Positions 54,117 through 63,897 of a DNA stretch of 64,000 nucleotides are shown piece after piece. Each line of letters opens with the position of its first letter. The first letter of the stretch is position 1. This DNA comes from Septoria linicola (Eukaryota; Ascomycota; Dothideomycetes; Mycosphaerellales; Mycosphaerellaceae), in NCBI GenBank assembly GCA_024114885.1, contig CP099423.1:1302001-1366000 (forward strand), given 5' to 3'. The position numbers and the translations under genes were made by a program. The notes under the pieces are model-generated. The model had not been told where the DNA came from, did no database searches, and was given only the letters and a program-made list of their open reading frames with translations.

Positions 54117-55054
54117 ATGGACAAGCTCAAGAACATGATGGGTGGCGGTAGCCACGCCTCAGCACCAGCTGGCGCCGTTGAGAACCCAGACAAGGTTAGT
54201 TCAATGACATCCCACTTTTTGGGCATTGAGGATAAGCGCCCTTTGCTTAATTGTGGTTGCGGTCGTCTATTACCACGAGAAGACACTGACAGAATGTCCT
54301 CACCAGGTCGTCCTCCACACCACCCTCGGAGCCATCACCATCCAGCTCTTTGCCCAGCAGACTCCACGCACCTGCCAGAACTTCGCCACTTTGGCAAAGA
54401 CTGGCAAGTACGACGGTGTCATCTTCCACCGCATCATCTCCGGTGAGTCTCAGATTACCTTCCTTTGCAAAGCGCGCAGCCTGGAGTTCGCGAGCACTTA
54501 GCTCAGAGCTGTGCAAAGAGCTGACACATTGAATACACTGCTGACACATCCTAGGTTTCATGATCCAGGGTGGTGACCCAACTGGAACTGGCCGTGGTGG
54601 CAGCTCCATCTTCGGCAACAAGTTCGAGGACGAGTTCGTCTCTTCTCTCAAGCACGAGGTAAGTCTTCCAAAGATTTCGGGTGCGTCTCAGCTTGCAGGT
54701 TTAGTGCCAGCAGCGGATGATCACTCGGAACCATTCCATATCTTCCAGGAATTATCGCTAACAGGCATATAGAGCAAGGGTACTCTCAGTATGTTGACTT
54801 CACGACTTCCAGCCTGTGATCAGGGCAACTCTTGCTAACATTCGATTTTAGGCATGGCCAACGCCGGTCCAAACACCAACGGCTCGCAGTTCTTCATCAC
54901 TCTCGGCCCAACTCCTCACTTGAACGGCAAGCACACCGTCTTCGGCAAGGTCGTTGAGGGTATGGACGTTGTCGACAAGCTCGGCGCTGTCCGCACCGGC
55001 GCTGGTGACCGACCAGTCAGCGAGGTCAAGATCGAGCGCTGCGACGTTCTCTAG
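54117..55054 (+). CDS. Cyclophilin peptidyl-prolyl isomerase (PPIL1/Cyp-type)
   Basis: Prolyl isomerase of about 178 aa in five exons: 54117-54194, 54307-54442, 54555-54658, 54773-54788 and 54852-55054. The core reads VVLHTTLGAITIQLFAQQTP, VIFHRIISGFMIQGGDPTGTG, SMANAGPNTNGSQFFITLGP and HLNGKHTVFGKVVEG, with the catalytic FHR and QFF residues in place. The fourth exon is only 16 nt (AGCAAGGGTACTCTCA) and supplies SKGTLS with the next exon, the place where others have GxGxLSMANAG. The N-terminal 26 residues (Gly/Ala-rich, no signal) are an extension over the PPIL1 family. Spliceosomal association is possible but not shown by sequence. Confidence 0.9.
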
Positions 55055-55438
55055 ATTCAGCATCTACGAGGCATTGCGATATGTGTTACGGCTGCAACTT
55101 TAACGAGGTGTCTACAAGGCCCCAAAAAGCGTCAGACAGAGCTGTAGAGTGAAATGAAACAATCATGCAGCACAACATCTTCCAGAACTCTAATCCGTTG
55201 AAGGACCTGGCTAACTGTTATTACAAGGCCGATGCTAGAAGCAGAAGTGAAGTGAAGTAGAGATTACCGAATGACAGCTCTCACTCGCAACCAGGCACCG
55301 TCAATAGTGAAAGTTGACCTCAGCTGCAACATCATGCATTAGCGTCAATGCGCACAGCTTGGACCACATATCTCGAGTCACACTTCCGCGACTTACTTCC
55401 CCTTTGAACAGACCACGGCTGAGCATCCCATCTCAAAG
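55055..55438. other. Intergenic region before the F-box-like gene
   Basis: No feature recognised. Confidence 0.4.
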
Positions 55439-56306
55439 ATGTTGGCGCAAGACACGGGTAGCTTGTCTGACATGGCCGCAACCGCCGTCTTTGATACCTT
55501 CGAGCTCTTGGAGACGGTTCTCGTTCATCTGCCAGTCTTTGATCTCGTCAACGCCGCAAAGACCACGAAGACTTGGCTGCAATGTTTTTCAGAGCTCAAA
55601 ACGCATTCGCAAAATGCTCCTCGAAGGAGCGCTGCCGGGTATAAGCGCTCAGGCCGATCGACACAATGTCAACGATTCGCGCCACACACCATGGGTATTC
55701 CGCTTTGCGAAATTCGATGACAGTTACACATTCTTCGTCCTTCAGACACTCAAGAAAACGACCACGACTCGCAACATAGTTGTCATTCCCAGCGGTGCCA
55801 AGAGCGATATGCGACTCAACGGATTTCGCCTGGACGTCAAGAATGTAGCGCATCACTGGGTTGTCCGGGCGACTACACCAAATAATGCAGAGGAGAATGC
55901 AACCGTGCCTGCTTTGTCGTACATTGAGCCACTACTTTGGCCCGCGCCTCCCCAGAAGCTGCCCGAGGACGGGCTATTGCGTGGCCACGACTCGGTGGGT
56001 TCGGTTTACAAGAACCCTATGTTGATCCTGTACCTCGAGAAGAACTTTCCTGCAAGCGGCAAGAAGATCTATTACCAGTCGAGTTACGAACATGAGAGGG
56101 AGGCTGTGCGGGCCAAGAACGCAGAGCGGCTGAGGATCTTTCAGCCGAAGGCGAAGCCGCCAAAGAAGAAGAAGCCTGAGCAGAAGCAGACGAGAAGCTC
56201 TCAGGGAAAGCCAAAGCAGAAGGTCCGACCAAGCGAGAGCAGCGAGCAGACAGAGAAGACCGAGGAGACGTACAGTGCCACGTACTACCCGATCCAGTGG
56301 CGTTGA
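55439..56306 (+). CDS. F-box-like protein with apparent +1 frameshift
   Basis: The first frame (ATG 55439, second ATG 55472) reads VFDTFELLETVLVHLPVFDL and TTKTWLQCF, a typical fungal F-box. It then runs out of family character. The neighbouring frame continues exactly from there as QSSKRIRKMLLEGALPGIS and goes on for 240 residues to 56306, with a Lys/Arg-rich tail. Removing one T from the T5 run at 55585-55589 joins the two. A homopolymer error in the sequence or a real mutation would look the same. No splice site pair explains it. The F-box would recruit substrates to an SCF ligase. Confidence 0.7.
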
Positions 56307-56583
56307 AAGGTGTTGGACGAGAACAACGAGCATGGAGCGGTATGTCAGCGCAAAGAGCTCCTTCGCAGTGTGCTTTACATCGATGAGAGGAGTCCACGGG
56401 ACTCGTTGAAGCTTGCTGTGTTAGCGGAGTCTCGAATTCGGCCAGAGACGGCGGATACTTTGTACAGTCATGAGATTCGTTGTATGTACACTGTTTCGAA
56501 GAAGAGCGAAACCCACCATCGCAATGCTGAGCTGAGCTACTGTATCGCTTTACATTATGCCTCCAACCAGTCCTTCCAGGACA
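56307..56583. other. Region between convergent genes
   Basis: No feature seen. Confidence 0.4.
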
Positions 56584-57399
56584 TTACAACTCCTTCTTCT
56601 CCCTCTCCTTCTCCTCAAAGTCTGGTCCTCGTCCCTGACTGTCCTTGCCCACTGCACCCGGACCTCCCAGCGTCTCGAAACCAGTGTGAAATAGCCATTT
56701 CGTGGCCTTCTCGACTGGCTCGTCGAAGATGTAGGGCAGCGCTGGCACGAAACCCAAACCCAGCCCGATCGGTCCCCACGTCCGCAGCTTCACATTCTTG
56801 ACATTCTTCATTGCTCTGCCCGAGTATCGCACAATCGAGTGTATCGTAAAAGCTGGCAGACCCATCGATGCCACTGCCTGGAATATTCCTCGCTCAGCCA
56901 TCACAGTCCTGTAGTCCTCGATCGCAGGCACTGTGCGTCCACCAGGTCTCGCATCTGCTGCAGCAACCTCCTCCTCTGTCTGTGGGTTCTTGATCGCCTG
57001 GTTGCGCTTGTACGCCTTTGCTCCCTCGTAGCTCACGTCTCCAATGAGATATGCCCAACTGACACCGTATGCTCCCTTGACCAAGTATGGATGCGCTACA
57101 GGTCGGAATGACTCGCCGATGTCTGACGTATAAGCTACGTAACGGTGCGCGGAGAGCATGATCGTTCGTAGTCGCGAGGCATAGGCGGCATATCTCACGG
57201 AAGTGTCTGTAGTCTCGGGTCCTGAGGGATCTGTGAGGATGTCCCAGAACCGGTCTTCTGAGTTGAGCACATCTTGGAGTTCTGTAGGAAGAGTTTTTCG
57301 AGGTAGAGGTTTCGAGAAGTCCGGTCGTGGTTCGTTGCGCTCATGCGGTATGCTGTCAAGGTGGTTTGGGTCTTGCGATTTATCGTTATCGTTGGCCAT
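56584..57399 (-). CDS. MTP18/MTFP1-like mitochondrial inner membrane protein
   Basis: 271 aa, single exon. It carries the MTP18 family core: RYAAYASRLRTIMLSAHRYVAYTSDIGESFRP, HPYLVKGAYGVSWAYLIGDV, and then MGLPAFTIHSIVRYSGRAMK and GPIGLGLGFVPALPYIFDEPVE. Three to four short membrane segments are plausible. In animals MTFP1 is an inner-membrane protein that influences fission and volume; in fungi the role is little studied. The N-terminal 60 residues are polar and the C terminus is Glu/Lys-rich. Confidence 0.85.
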   Translation of the reverse strand: MANDNDKSQDPNHLDSIPHERNEPRPDFSKPLPRKTLPTELQDVLNSEDRFWDILTDPSGPETTDTSVRYAAYASRLRTIMLSAHRYVAYTSDIGESFRPVAHPYLVKGAYGVSWAYLIGDVSYEGAKAYKRNQAIKNPQTEEEVAAADARPGGRTVPAIEDYRTVMAERGIFQAVASMGLPAFTIHSIVRYSGRAMKNVKNVKLRTWGPIGLGLGFVPALPYIFDEPVEKATKWLFHTGFETLGGPGAVGKDSQGRGPDFEEKEREKKEL

Positions 57400-57724
57400 G
57401 ATGGCGTGCGCCGTAACGTCCGAATAGCTTGTCCTCGAGGCGTGTTGTGTTGGGCTCAGTCTAGATTTGCTCTGATACGCGTTGTAGTTTTGGAGATTCG
57501 ATTCGATCGTGCAAGTAGTGGAAGCTGTGTATATTTGAGGAAAGGTATGTTGTTATTACACAGGAAAGTGTCGCTTGTGACGTGCCTTCCTGTCAACTAG
57601 CTCGGCAGAACCCGGCAGGGAAAGAGCTTTGGACTTCACATTGGCGATTGACGACGACGACGAATACAGCCCCACGACCTCTCTACTACACGCACTCCGA
57701 CATCTACCAAACACTTCAGTCACC
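57400..57724. other. Divergent promoter (MTP18-like minus, ATP19 plus)
   Basis: A 325-base shared promoter between two mitochondrial protein genes. Possible co-regulation is an inference. Confidence 0.45.
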
Positions 57725-58147
57725 ATGGTTGTCTACTACGAACTCTTTGGCCAGAAGGTCGGCTCCCACGTGGTACGCATATGTCCAGGCGAACACTCCC
57801 GCGGCTCCTCTCGATAGCGCATACCATAATGCGCACCAACGGCGTATATGATACGGATGAGATCCAGTTGCTAACTGACAGTTCCCGCACAGCTCTCGAT
57901 CGCCACCCTCTCCACACTCTTTGTCGGCACATGGGCCATGTCTGGCGGCAAGAAGACCAGCCCCGCGAACCAGGGCCCTCCGATCAACGCCAGCAGCAAA
58001 GATGAGGAGAACTTCATACAGTACGTGCGCACAGTGGGAGCGAGACAGAGTTTCTCGAGCGGAACTTTTGGGCAGCAGCTAACATACACGCGCAGAGAGT
58101 TTTTGAAGCAAGCGGAGTCAGAAGAGAAGAAGGGCGCGAAGCACTAG
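57725..58147 (+). CDS. ATP19: ATP synthase subunit k
   Basis: Small Fo-sector subunit of mitochondrial ATP synthase that stabilises dimers. 75 aa in three exons: 57725-57772, 57893-58020 and 58096-58147. Joins give MVVYYELFGQKVGSHVLSIA, one membrane helix (LSIATLSTLFVGTWAMSGG) and the conserved PPINASSKDEENFIQEFLKQAESEEKK. Introns are 120 and 75 nt, both with GTACG donors. The length and pattern match fungal Atp19. Confidence 0.93.
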
Positions 58148-58579
58148 AGCGAGCGACGGACGCAATGTGGCACGATAGAGACTCGCCGAGTGTGTGGTGA
58201 TGGGAGGCATGACACATGAGATCTGCGAGGACAATGGCACGATGAGAATTGTATATATACAACAGTATACAAGCAGGTGTTCCTCCCAGCCCTCCTGGAT
58301 TCATTCTGGTTTCTTCTTAACACGTGTGGCAACGGATACGATTGACTCAAAATCGCGGCATGTCCCACTGGCCACGAATCTGCGCGAGTATCGAATTGCT
58401 TGAATTCTGAGCTTGACGACTGTCGAAATTGGAAATCGCGCGGAGAGTGGCGCCGCAATAAGCAATATCTAGAGCAAAAAGCGAGCAATGCCAAACCCTG
58501 AAGATTTCGTTGTCTTAACGCGCAAGCTGATCGGCCAGCCAAGGACAGGAAAGAAACATGGAATGGCAAAAGAATGTTC
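58148..58579. other. Region between ATP19 and the tRNA-like gene
   Basis: ATP19 3' region. No feature recognised. Confidence 0.4.
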
Positions 58580-58585
58580 AAAAAA
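58580..58585 (-). terminator. Pol III terminator (T6) of the tRNA-like gene
   Basis: Six T on the minus strand, eight bases after the tRNA acceptor end at 58594. This is the normal position and form of an RNA polymerase III terminator. Confidence 0.7.
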
Positions 58586-58593
58586 GATAGTGC

Positions 58594-59051
58594 AGTCTCG
58601 CGAGGATTCGAACGCTCGATCTCTCACTTCGAGAACCACCCTTGATTTCATGCTCTCCTGGTCTCTTTTTTGCGGTCATCCGCAGTGGATCTTTGGTCTC
58701 GGTTTCTGGTCCGGACGAGTTGCTTGCAAGCAACTGCCATTCCAATGGGTCTCATGGTCCTGGCGAAACGCAATGAAGCGCTCGCAGTCGCTGGGAGGAG
58801 CCTACAAGGCGGAGCTGGTGTGCTCAGGCTCTTGCGTCTCGTACTCCCCTGGTCTAGGACATTCACGTCGGTAAAATCCTGAAGTCGAAGTCGATTGGTC
58901 GAAGTCGATGGGTTTAAAGTCGGGTTTAAAGTCGGGTTTCGTTCGTCTGCACACAAACTTGCAAGCTTGTGGCTGGTCAACGTTGGGTTCAGGGCGGAGA
59001 GCATGAATTGAAGGGTGGTTCGTGAGTGTGCTACCATTGCACCACGAGACC
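58594..59051 (-). tRNA. tRNA-like gene split in the anticodon loop (Arg-UCG possible), probably inactive
   Basis: The 5' half (59051-59022) is GGTCTCG-TG-GTGC-AATGGTA-GCAC-A-CTCAC: acceptor strand, D-arm and anticodon stem. The 3' half (58632-58594) starts TCGAA-GTGAG and ends with the T-arm and CGAGACT. GGTCTCG pairs with CGAGACT and CTCAC with GTGAG over the full length. Between them lie 389 bases with inverted ends (see mobile element). The T-arm has one extra C (CGAGCGTTCGAATCCTCG). The halves lack part of a seven-base loop, and no U33 is placed correctly, so normal intron splicing at 37/38 does not give a sound tRNA. A T6 terminator follows. TCGAA suits a UCG (Arg) anticodon but the isotype is not certain. 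Confidence 0.65.
58633..59021. mobile_element. MITE-like 389-bp element with 26-bp terminal inverted repeats
   Basis: The left end (58633-58658) and the reverse complement of the right end (58996-59021) agree at 24 of 26 bases; both begin GAACCACCCTT and end CATGCTCTCC. The element sits exactly between the two tRNA halves. It has no long coding frame. Near its right side is a 12-base tandem repeat (GGGTTTAAAGTC at 58910 and 58922) and repeated GAAGTCGA. A target-site duplication is not clear. The alternative is a very long, stem-forming tRNA intron. Confidence 0.6.
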
Positions 59052-59887
59052 TGTTTGGATTGGTTGATTGGATGATTCAACTCGATTAGAGGTACTTGAT
59101 GAACGCTGTGTTTGCGTGACCTGCATAAGCTCGAGCCACCTGATCACGAAGCGTGTCGACATTCATGAAGTCAGTGCGCATGGCATCAGTAAGATCAGCT
59201 TGGGCTCGAGATTAAGCTTCACCGCGAAGCGAGCTTCATCGATCTTCGGTGTTGGTAGTCGTGTTAGGGCGTGATCACCGATGCTAATGACTTGCAGCAA
59301 CTCTTAGAACACGCAGGATCTCGAATCATCGCGAAATAAAGAACAGAAGGTCCATGCTGTTACAGCCAGATATTTCGAAGACACATAACAATACCTTCGC
59401 GAGCCGATGTAGTCTTCCTCGTCCGCCTGGTGATTGTCAATGGTCGCGAGCGAGGATCATCCAGGGAGCGGGTCACCACAACTGATATCGCTCAGATCTT
59501 CAACCAGCACGACTGTGGGTGCGGCCACATTGACTGGCACTCTCGCTGTCCAGACTCGGACTTTCACGACGCAATGCATGCCACATGCAATCGCGCTCAC
59601 GAACCACATCGTTGCCTCGGAATTTCATTGAACGTTCGTATCGCAATGCCTCGCACCACACTTGTGTTGCCATGCCTTCCGCTATTGGCACCCACGGTGC
59701 ATGTGAAACTCGGCTGAATTGTCAAGACGTAGATCTGGACGAAACGTCCGGCGAGGTAACGTGATGCGGCGTACATTCAATGGCACGGGAATGTCACGAA
59801 GTCAGGAGATGAAGGTCTATTCAATCATATACTGAGACTAGTATGGCCAGGGACAAAGTCTGCTGCTCAAAAGCCTCCATTGACATC
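59052..59887. other. Region without a recognised gene
   Basis: Short frames only. It contains the likely promoter side of the tRNA-like gene and the 3' region of the first dienelactone hydrolase gene. Confidence 0.4.
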
Positions 59888-60800
59888 TTAGTCCTCGTCC
59901 TTCACCCACTGGTCAAACCATCTCACAGCCTGCAGGTAGGCGCTCTCCTGCGCAAACGCCTTCCTCTTATCAGTCAAGTTGGTCCGCACAGCAAATCCAT
60001 GCTCAGCCTGAGCATACAGCGCAGTCTGGAAAGTCTTGTTACCCTCAGAAAAGATCGTCTCGATGTTCGTTCGGTTCTCAGGAGTGCTCGAAGCGTCCAG
60101 CTCTCCAAAAGCAATGCTGATTGGTGCGGCAATACTCTCCCACTCATTTGCAAGAGTGTTCGATGGATGAGCAGTGAAGCCTGCGTCGAGACCTTTGCCT
60201 TCTGCTAGGAAGCGTGCGACGTACTTGCCGCCGAAGCAGTATCCCACGGCTCCAAGTTTGGTAGCGCCAAGCTCGTTACGGGTGGAGTTGATGGCCGAGG
60301 CGATGATCTCTTCGACCTGCGCCTGAGGGTGACGAGCTCTCCATGCGGTCATGTTGAAACCCGAGTTTGGGTCGCTCAGTGCGTTGGCTGGAACAGGGTC
60401 GCCGCGAAACAAGTCTGGAATGACCACCAGGTACCCTGCCTTTGCCAGTGCATCTGCCAAAAGACGGTTGTTGACGAGTTGCACGCCAAAGATGTCTGTG
60501 AGGTACAGGATCGCTGCGCTGGACTTGTGATGACGCTTAGGGTAGGCGAGATACAGGTCCTCTGCGAGACATCAGTAATTGTACAGCATTCCAAAGTGCT
60601 TTCTACTCACCTCCTCCAATGCTCTTCGTTACGCCAGTCGAGCTTCCATTGCTGGCCGGTCCATCAATGTAGCACTGCTTTCCGTGAAACTTCCTGAATA
60701 CATCCCCCGCATGCTCATGCTTTAAGTCAGGCTCGCCATGTGCGGAGACCAGAGACGCTCCAGCAAGCAAAGTCGATGCTATCCAAGTAATGCTCTTCAT
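59888..60800 (-). CDS. Secreted dienelactone hydrolase family protein
   Basis: 287 aa in two exons, 60800-60611 and 60561-59888, with a 49-nt intron splitting a Glu codon. A signal peptide (MKSITWIASTLLAGASLVSA) precedes the mature part. The fold motifs are ILYLTDIFGVQ, VVIPDLFRGDP and GYCFGGKYVARFL, with the nucleophile Cys as in dienelactone hydrolases, then the Asp region FGELDAS and the His motif EHGFAVR. Substrate unknown; the family opens lactones in aromatic catabolism, but many fungal members have other roles. Confidence 0.9.
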
Positions 60801-61260
60801 CTTGTGTTACGTGGGACGAGATGTTTACGAAGGAGGAAACGTCGAGCTCGAGCGGCAGAAATGTAGTCGCGGCCGCGCTCGCCATTTCATTTACACTTGC
60901 ATGCTCGTGCCGATCTTGTCGCAAGGTGCTCGACGTGACGTCCACGCCAAGTTTGCGGCTTGCTGTGCATTCGCTCTGTCATCTAGCTGTATCGAGACGC
61001 ACGTGCTAGGTATGGCGAGGCTAAACGGATGAATGTCTCACCGTTAGTGGCATACCAAGGCTGCCAAGGTGACGCCTATCACCTCCAAATGCCTACACGT
61101 CTCGTGCGAAGCACAATGGGCTCGGACATGTGTGAAGCTTGTGATACTTTAGGCGGCATCGAGTGCTTTGTTGTAGAGCTCTATGGCGTGCAATGTGTAC
61201 CTACACGTTTCCGCAGCATGCACCGGCACCCCACTATAGCCTTTGCCCGCTCAAGAGCGA
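60801..61260. other. Promoter of the secreted hydrolase and 3' region of the next gene
   Basis: No gene recognised. Confidence 0.4.
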
Positions 61261-62118
61261 CTACTGTAACAGCCAGAAATTGCAGTACGCCACAATGCTA
61301 GCTAATGATTGCTCCTTCACCCATCCTATAAGTATCGTCAGCGTGTAACATATCGCTGCACTATAAGATCTGTACTCACTCTCGTAAGGAACGTCAAGAT
61401 TGGCTCTAAGAGCAAAGCCGTGAGCTACGCCGGAATACAGCTCAAGGCCGTACTTCCTCCCGTCCTCGATCATCATGCTTACAGCCTCATTTCTACTGTC
61501 AGTGCCGAATGTATGGTCGATTTCCGCGCAGCTGAGGAAGAGAGGCGCCTTCAAATTCCGGAAGTGGTGCTCCTTGAGAAAAGCAGGATGGGCAAAGCCG
61601 CCGACCTGGCAGGTCCCATCGGCGAGCGAATTGCAAACATACGGAGCGCCGAAGCAATAGCCAACACATGCGTATTTCGTATCGGCCTTGCCATACTTCT
61701 GCTTCACAGCAGCAGTCCACTCCGGTACCTTTTTGTCGGCAAAACCAGTGTACTTTTCTAGCCACACTGCAAAGTCGAAGCCTTCTTTGCTCGTTTTCGC
61801 ATCGCTGCGATGAAGAAAGATTGGATCGTTCTGGAAGTAGTCCAAGCCCAAAGTGAGGTAACCTGCGTTTGCGTACTCGTCCATGACCAGTTGGGCATTT
61901 GTAAACATGCCGAAGACATCGGCATAGTACAACATTATGTTGCCATTGGCTTTGCCTTCAGGTGGGTGAACGACGTACGTGTCGACTTCCGCAATCGTCT
62001 CAAAGGCACCTCGTGGACTGCCTACATGCATGTGTCCAGTTAAACAGCAGTCGCCGGAGGGTTTCGCAAGCCATGGTACTTCGACATGGCGTTGATTTTT
62101 CTCGCTAGAGCTTGCCAT
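61261..62118 (-). CDS. Cytosolic dienelactone hydrolase family protein
   Basis: 267 aa in two exons, 62118-61380 and 61325-61261; the 54-nt intron splits an Arg codon and joins PYERWVKEQSLASIVAY. The start is the first ATG (MASSSEKN); a longer frame upstream has none. Motifs are LYYADVFGMFTNAQ, GYCFGAPYVCNSL with the nucleophile Cys, CAEIDHTF and AHGFALR. There is no signal peptide, so it is probably cytosolic. It shares the fold and strand with the secreted member 460 bases away, but sequence identity is low by eye. Confidence 0.9.
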   Translation of the reverse strand: MASSSEKNQRHVEVPWLAKPSGDCCLTGHMHVGSPRGAFETIAEVDTYVVHPPEGKANGNIMLYYADVFGMFTNAQLVMDEYANAGYLTLGLDYFQNDPIFLHRSDAKTSKEGFDFAVWLEKYTGFADKKVPEWTAAVKQKYGKADTKYACVGYCFGAPYVCNSLADGTCQVGGFAHPAFLKEHHFRNLKAPLFLSCAEIDHTFGTDSRNEAVSMMIEDGRKYGLELYSGVAHGFALRANLDVPYESEYRSYSAAICYTLTILIGWVKEQSLASIVAYCNFWLLQ

Positions 62119-62526
62119 GGTTTTCGAAAAGTGATCGAAAGGCCGTGTTTGATCAATCTTAGAATTAGGCAGATGCACCTTGAAGATGCAGGAGTAGAGC
62201 GTATACGGAGCATGCAAGCAATATGACTGCTGCCCCTCATTGTCGATCAAAGTTCAAGGTACCGGAATTCGGCAATTCAGCCTCCACTAGATTGACCAGT
62301 CAGCCATACACGACACATTGGCAAAAATTTGTGTATTGCTTGCTATAGTACTACTGCGTTGCCGGCTGAGAACGCACATGACCGACTTGTCCGTTACAAG
62401 ACGTGATCACGCCAAACGCCGAACTTCGCTAACACCGCGGCTGATACAAAGACATTGAGGTAGCTCGCTCAACGTTCGTGTGAGTACTGCACTCTCACGG
62501 ATCTCAATCGCTGTCTTGAACAGTCC
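62119..62526. other. Intergenic region
   Basis: Between two minus-strand genes; promoter of the cytosolic hydrolase. No feature recognised. Confidence 0.4.
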
Positions 62527-63897
62527 TCACAGTCCATCCTCGTATGCTTCGTCGTAGATTCGAGTGCTGTTGAGTCTCTCGGTCATTATTCGAGCCTCTT
62601 CATTGGCGCGAGCCTGCTCTCGCGCGATAACTCGCTCCCCTTGTTCGGCGAGAAGATCGCGAGGTGGATTGGGTTGATGTACAATGGGCGTCCCATATCG
62701 AGAAGGCCTTGCAAGCTGTGCTGGTGAGGACGTATAAGTCATCGTTCGAGCAGAGATGCGTGGTCGCTGACTCGAGGCTGGGGATGACGGAGTGTAAGTG
62801 TACGTGCGAGCGGAGGGTGGCGTGCGCGGCGACTCCTGATACTGTGTACGGCGCCTGCGATCAGCAGCCTCGATCTTTTCGCGTTCGAGTTGAGCAAGCT
62901 CAGCTTGGTACCTGCGCTCGGATTCTCGGTCGATGTCCTGTTGACGAGAAGCGGCAGCACTTCCGCCAGCTAAAGCAGCTGCAGTACGACGTCGCTGGCT
63001 GGCTTTGCGTTCCAACGAAGGTTCCCGCGAGAGATCTTCCGAGTACTTGCGAGCTGAATAGCGAGTCTCGCGAGCACTCTGACGCTGGTCTGTCGCCGCA
63101 AGACGATCTCTGACCAGGCGTGCTTGCCTTTCATCGTCATCGTAAGATGCATCACGCTGTGCTCGTTGCTTGGCTTCAGTCCATCCACTGTCAGGCGGCT
63201 CACGGTAGATCCTGGGAAGCTCACTAAGGCCTGGAGATGATTGTGAAGATGTCGTCGCATCCTTCGAGCTGAAACTCAAGTCTAGCTCGCTTGGACGCCG
63301 ATCCCTTTTCATCGAGGAGCGACGTTGCGGAAGCTCAGTGTCGTCAACTTCGTTGGTCAAGGAAGAGATTGATGATCGACGATCGAGTGAATGCCTTTCA
63401 TTGATGGCCGCTCTTGGCATTGATAGTGAAGGTGGCCCAGAGTATACTGCTGTGCCATCGAGAGCCTGCTGTCTGCTCGTGATATCTGGCTCATGAAATG
63501 ACACACGACGTGTGGATCGCGTAGGTGGCGGCGATGGTGCTGGAGGTCGGACAGTCCTGTATTTAGGCGCATGGGGAGGTGAAGAGGACACCAGACTGTC
63601 GATCGGTGACTGTCGTCCACTGTCGCTGGCCTTCCCAGTGGAAGACCGTTTGCTTGACCTACGGCTCAAGGGGAAGTATCGATACTCGCGGCCATCAGCT
63701 GTTGTGATCGTCTGTGACATCGATGATGGTCGTCCGGAGTCAGGACGTCTCTCGACGACGCGAGCAGCTTCGGTGTTCCTCTCCTCAACGTATTTGCATA
63801 GACCTTGAGAAGGAGCGTTATGGCATCGGTATTGTTTGCGGACTGTCTCTCGATGCTGATCCGTGTAGATGTATGTCTTGTTCTCTATCACACACAT
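62527..63897 (-). CDS. Disordered fungal protein with conserved MCVIE N terminus
   Basis: 456 aa, single exon, started at ATG 63897. The upstream frame to 63990 has no ATG. The N terminus MCVIENKTYIYTDQHRE and VRKQYRCHNA...LCKYVEERNTEAARVVERRP matches a conserved fungal family of unknown function that begins MC(V/I)IE. The rest is rich in Ser, Arg, Pro and Gln and looks disordered, with a likely coiled region (QAELAQLEREKIEAADRRR) near residues 320-350. Its charged, phosphorylatable nature suggests a regulatory role, but this is inference. Confidence 0.75.
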   Translation of the reverse strand: MCVIENKTYIYTDQHRETVRKQYRCHNAPSQGLCKYVEERNTEAARVVERRPDSGRPSSMSQTITTADGREYRYFPLSRRSSKRSSTGKASDSGRQSPIDSLVSSSPPHAPKYRTVRPPAPSPPPTRSTRRVSFHEPDITSRQQALDGTAVYSGPPSLSMPRAAINERHSLDRRSSISSLTNEVDDTELPQRRSSMKRDRRPSELDLSFSSKDATTSSQSSPGLSELPRIYREPPDSGWTEAKQRAQRDASYDDDERQARLVRDRLAATDQRQSARETRYSARKYSEDLSREPSLERKASQRRRTAAALAGGSAAASRQQDIDRESERRYQAELAQLEREKIEAADRRRRTQYQESPRTPPSARTYTYTPSSPASSQRPRISARTMTYTSSPAQLARPSRYGTPIVHQPNPPRDLLAEQGERVIAREQARANEEARIMTERLNSTRIYDEAYEDGL

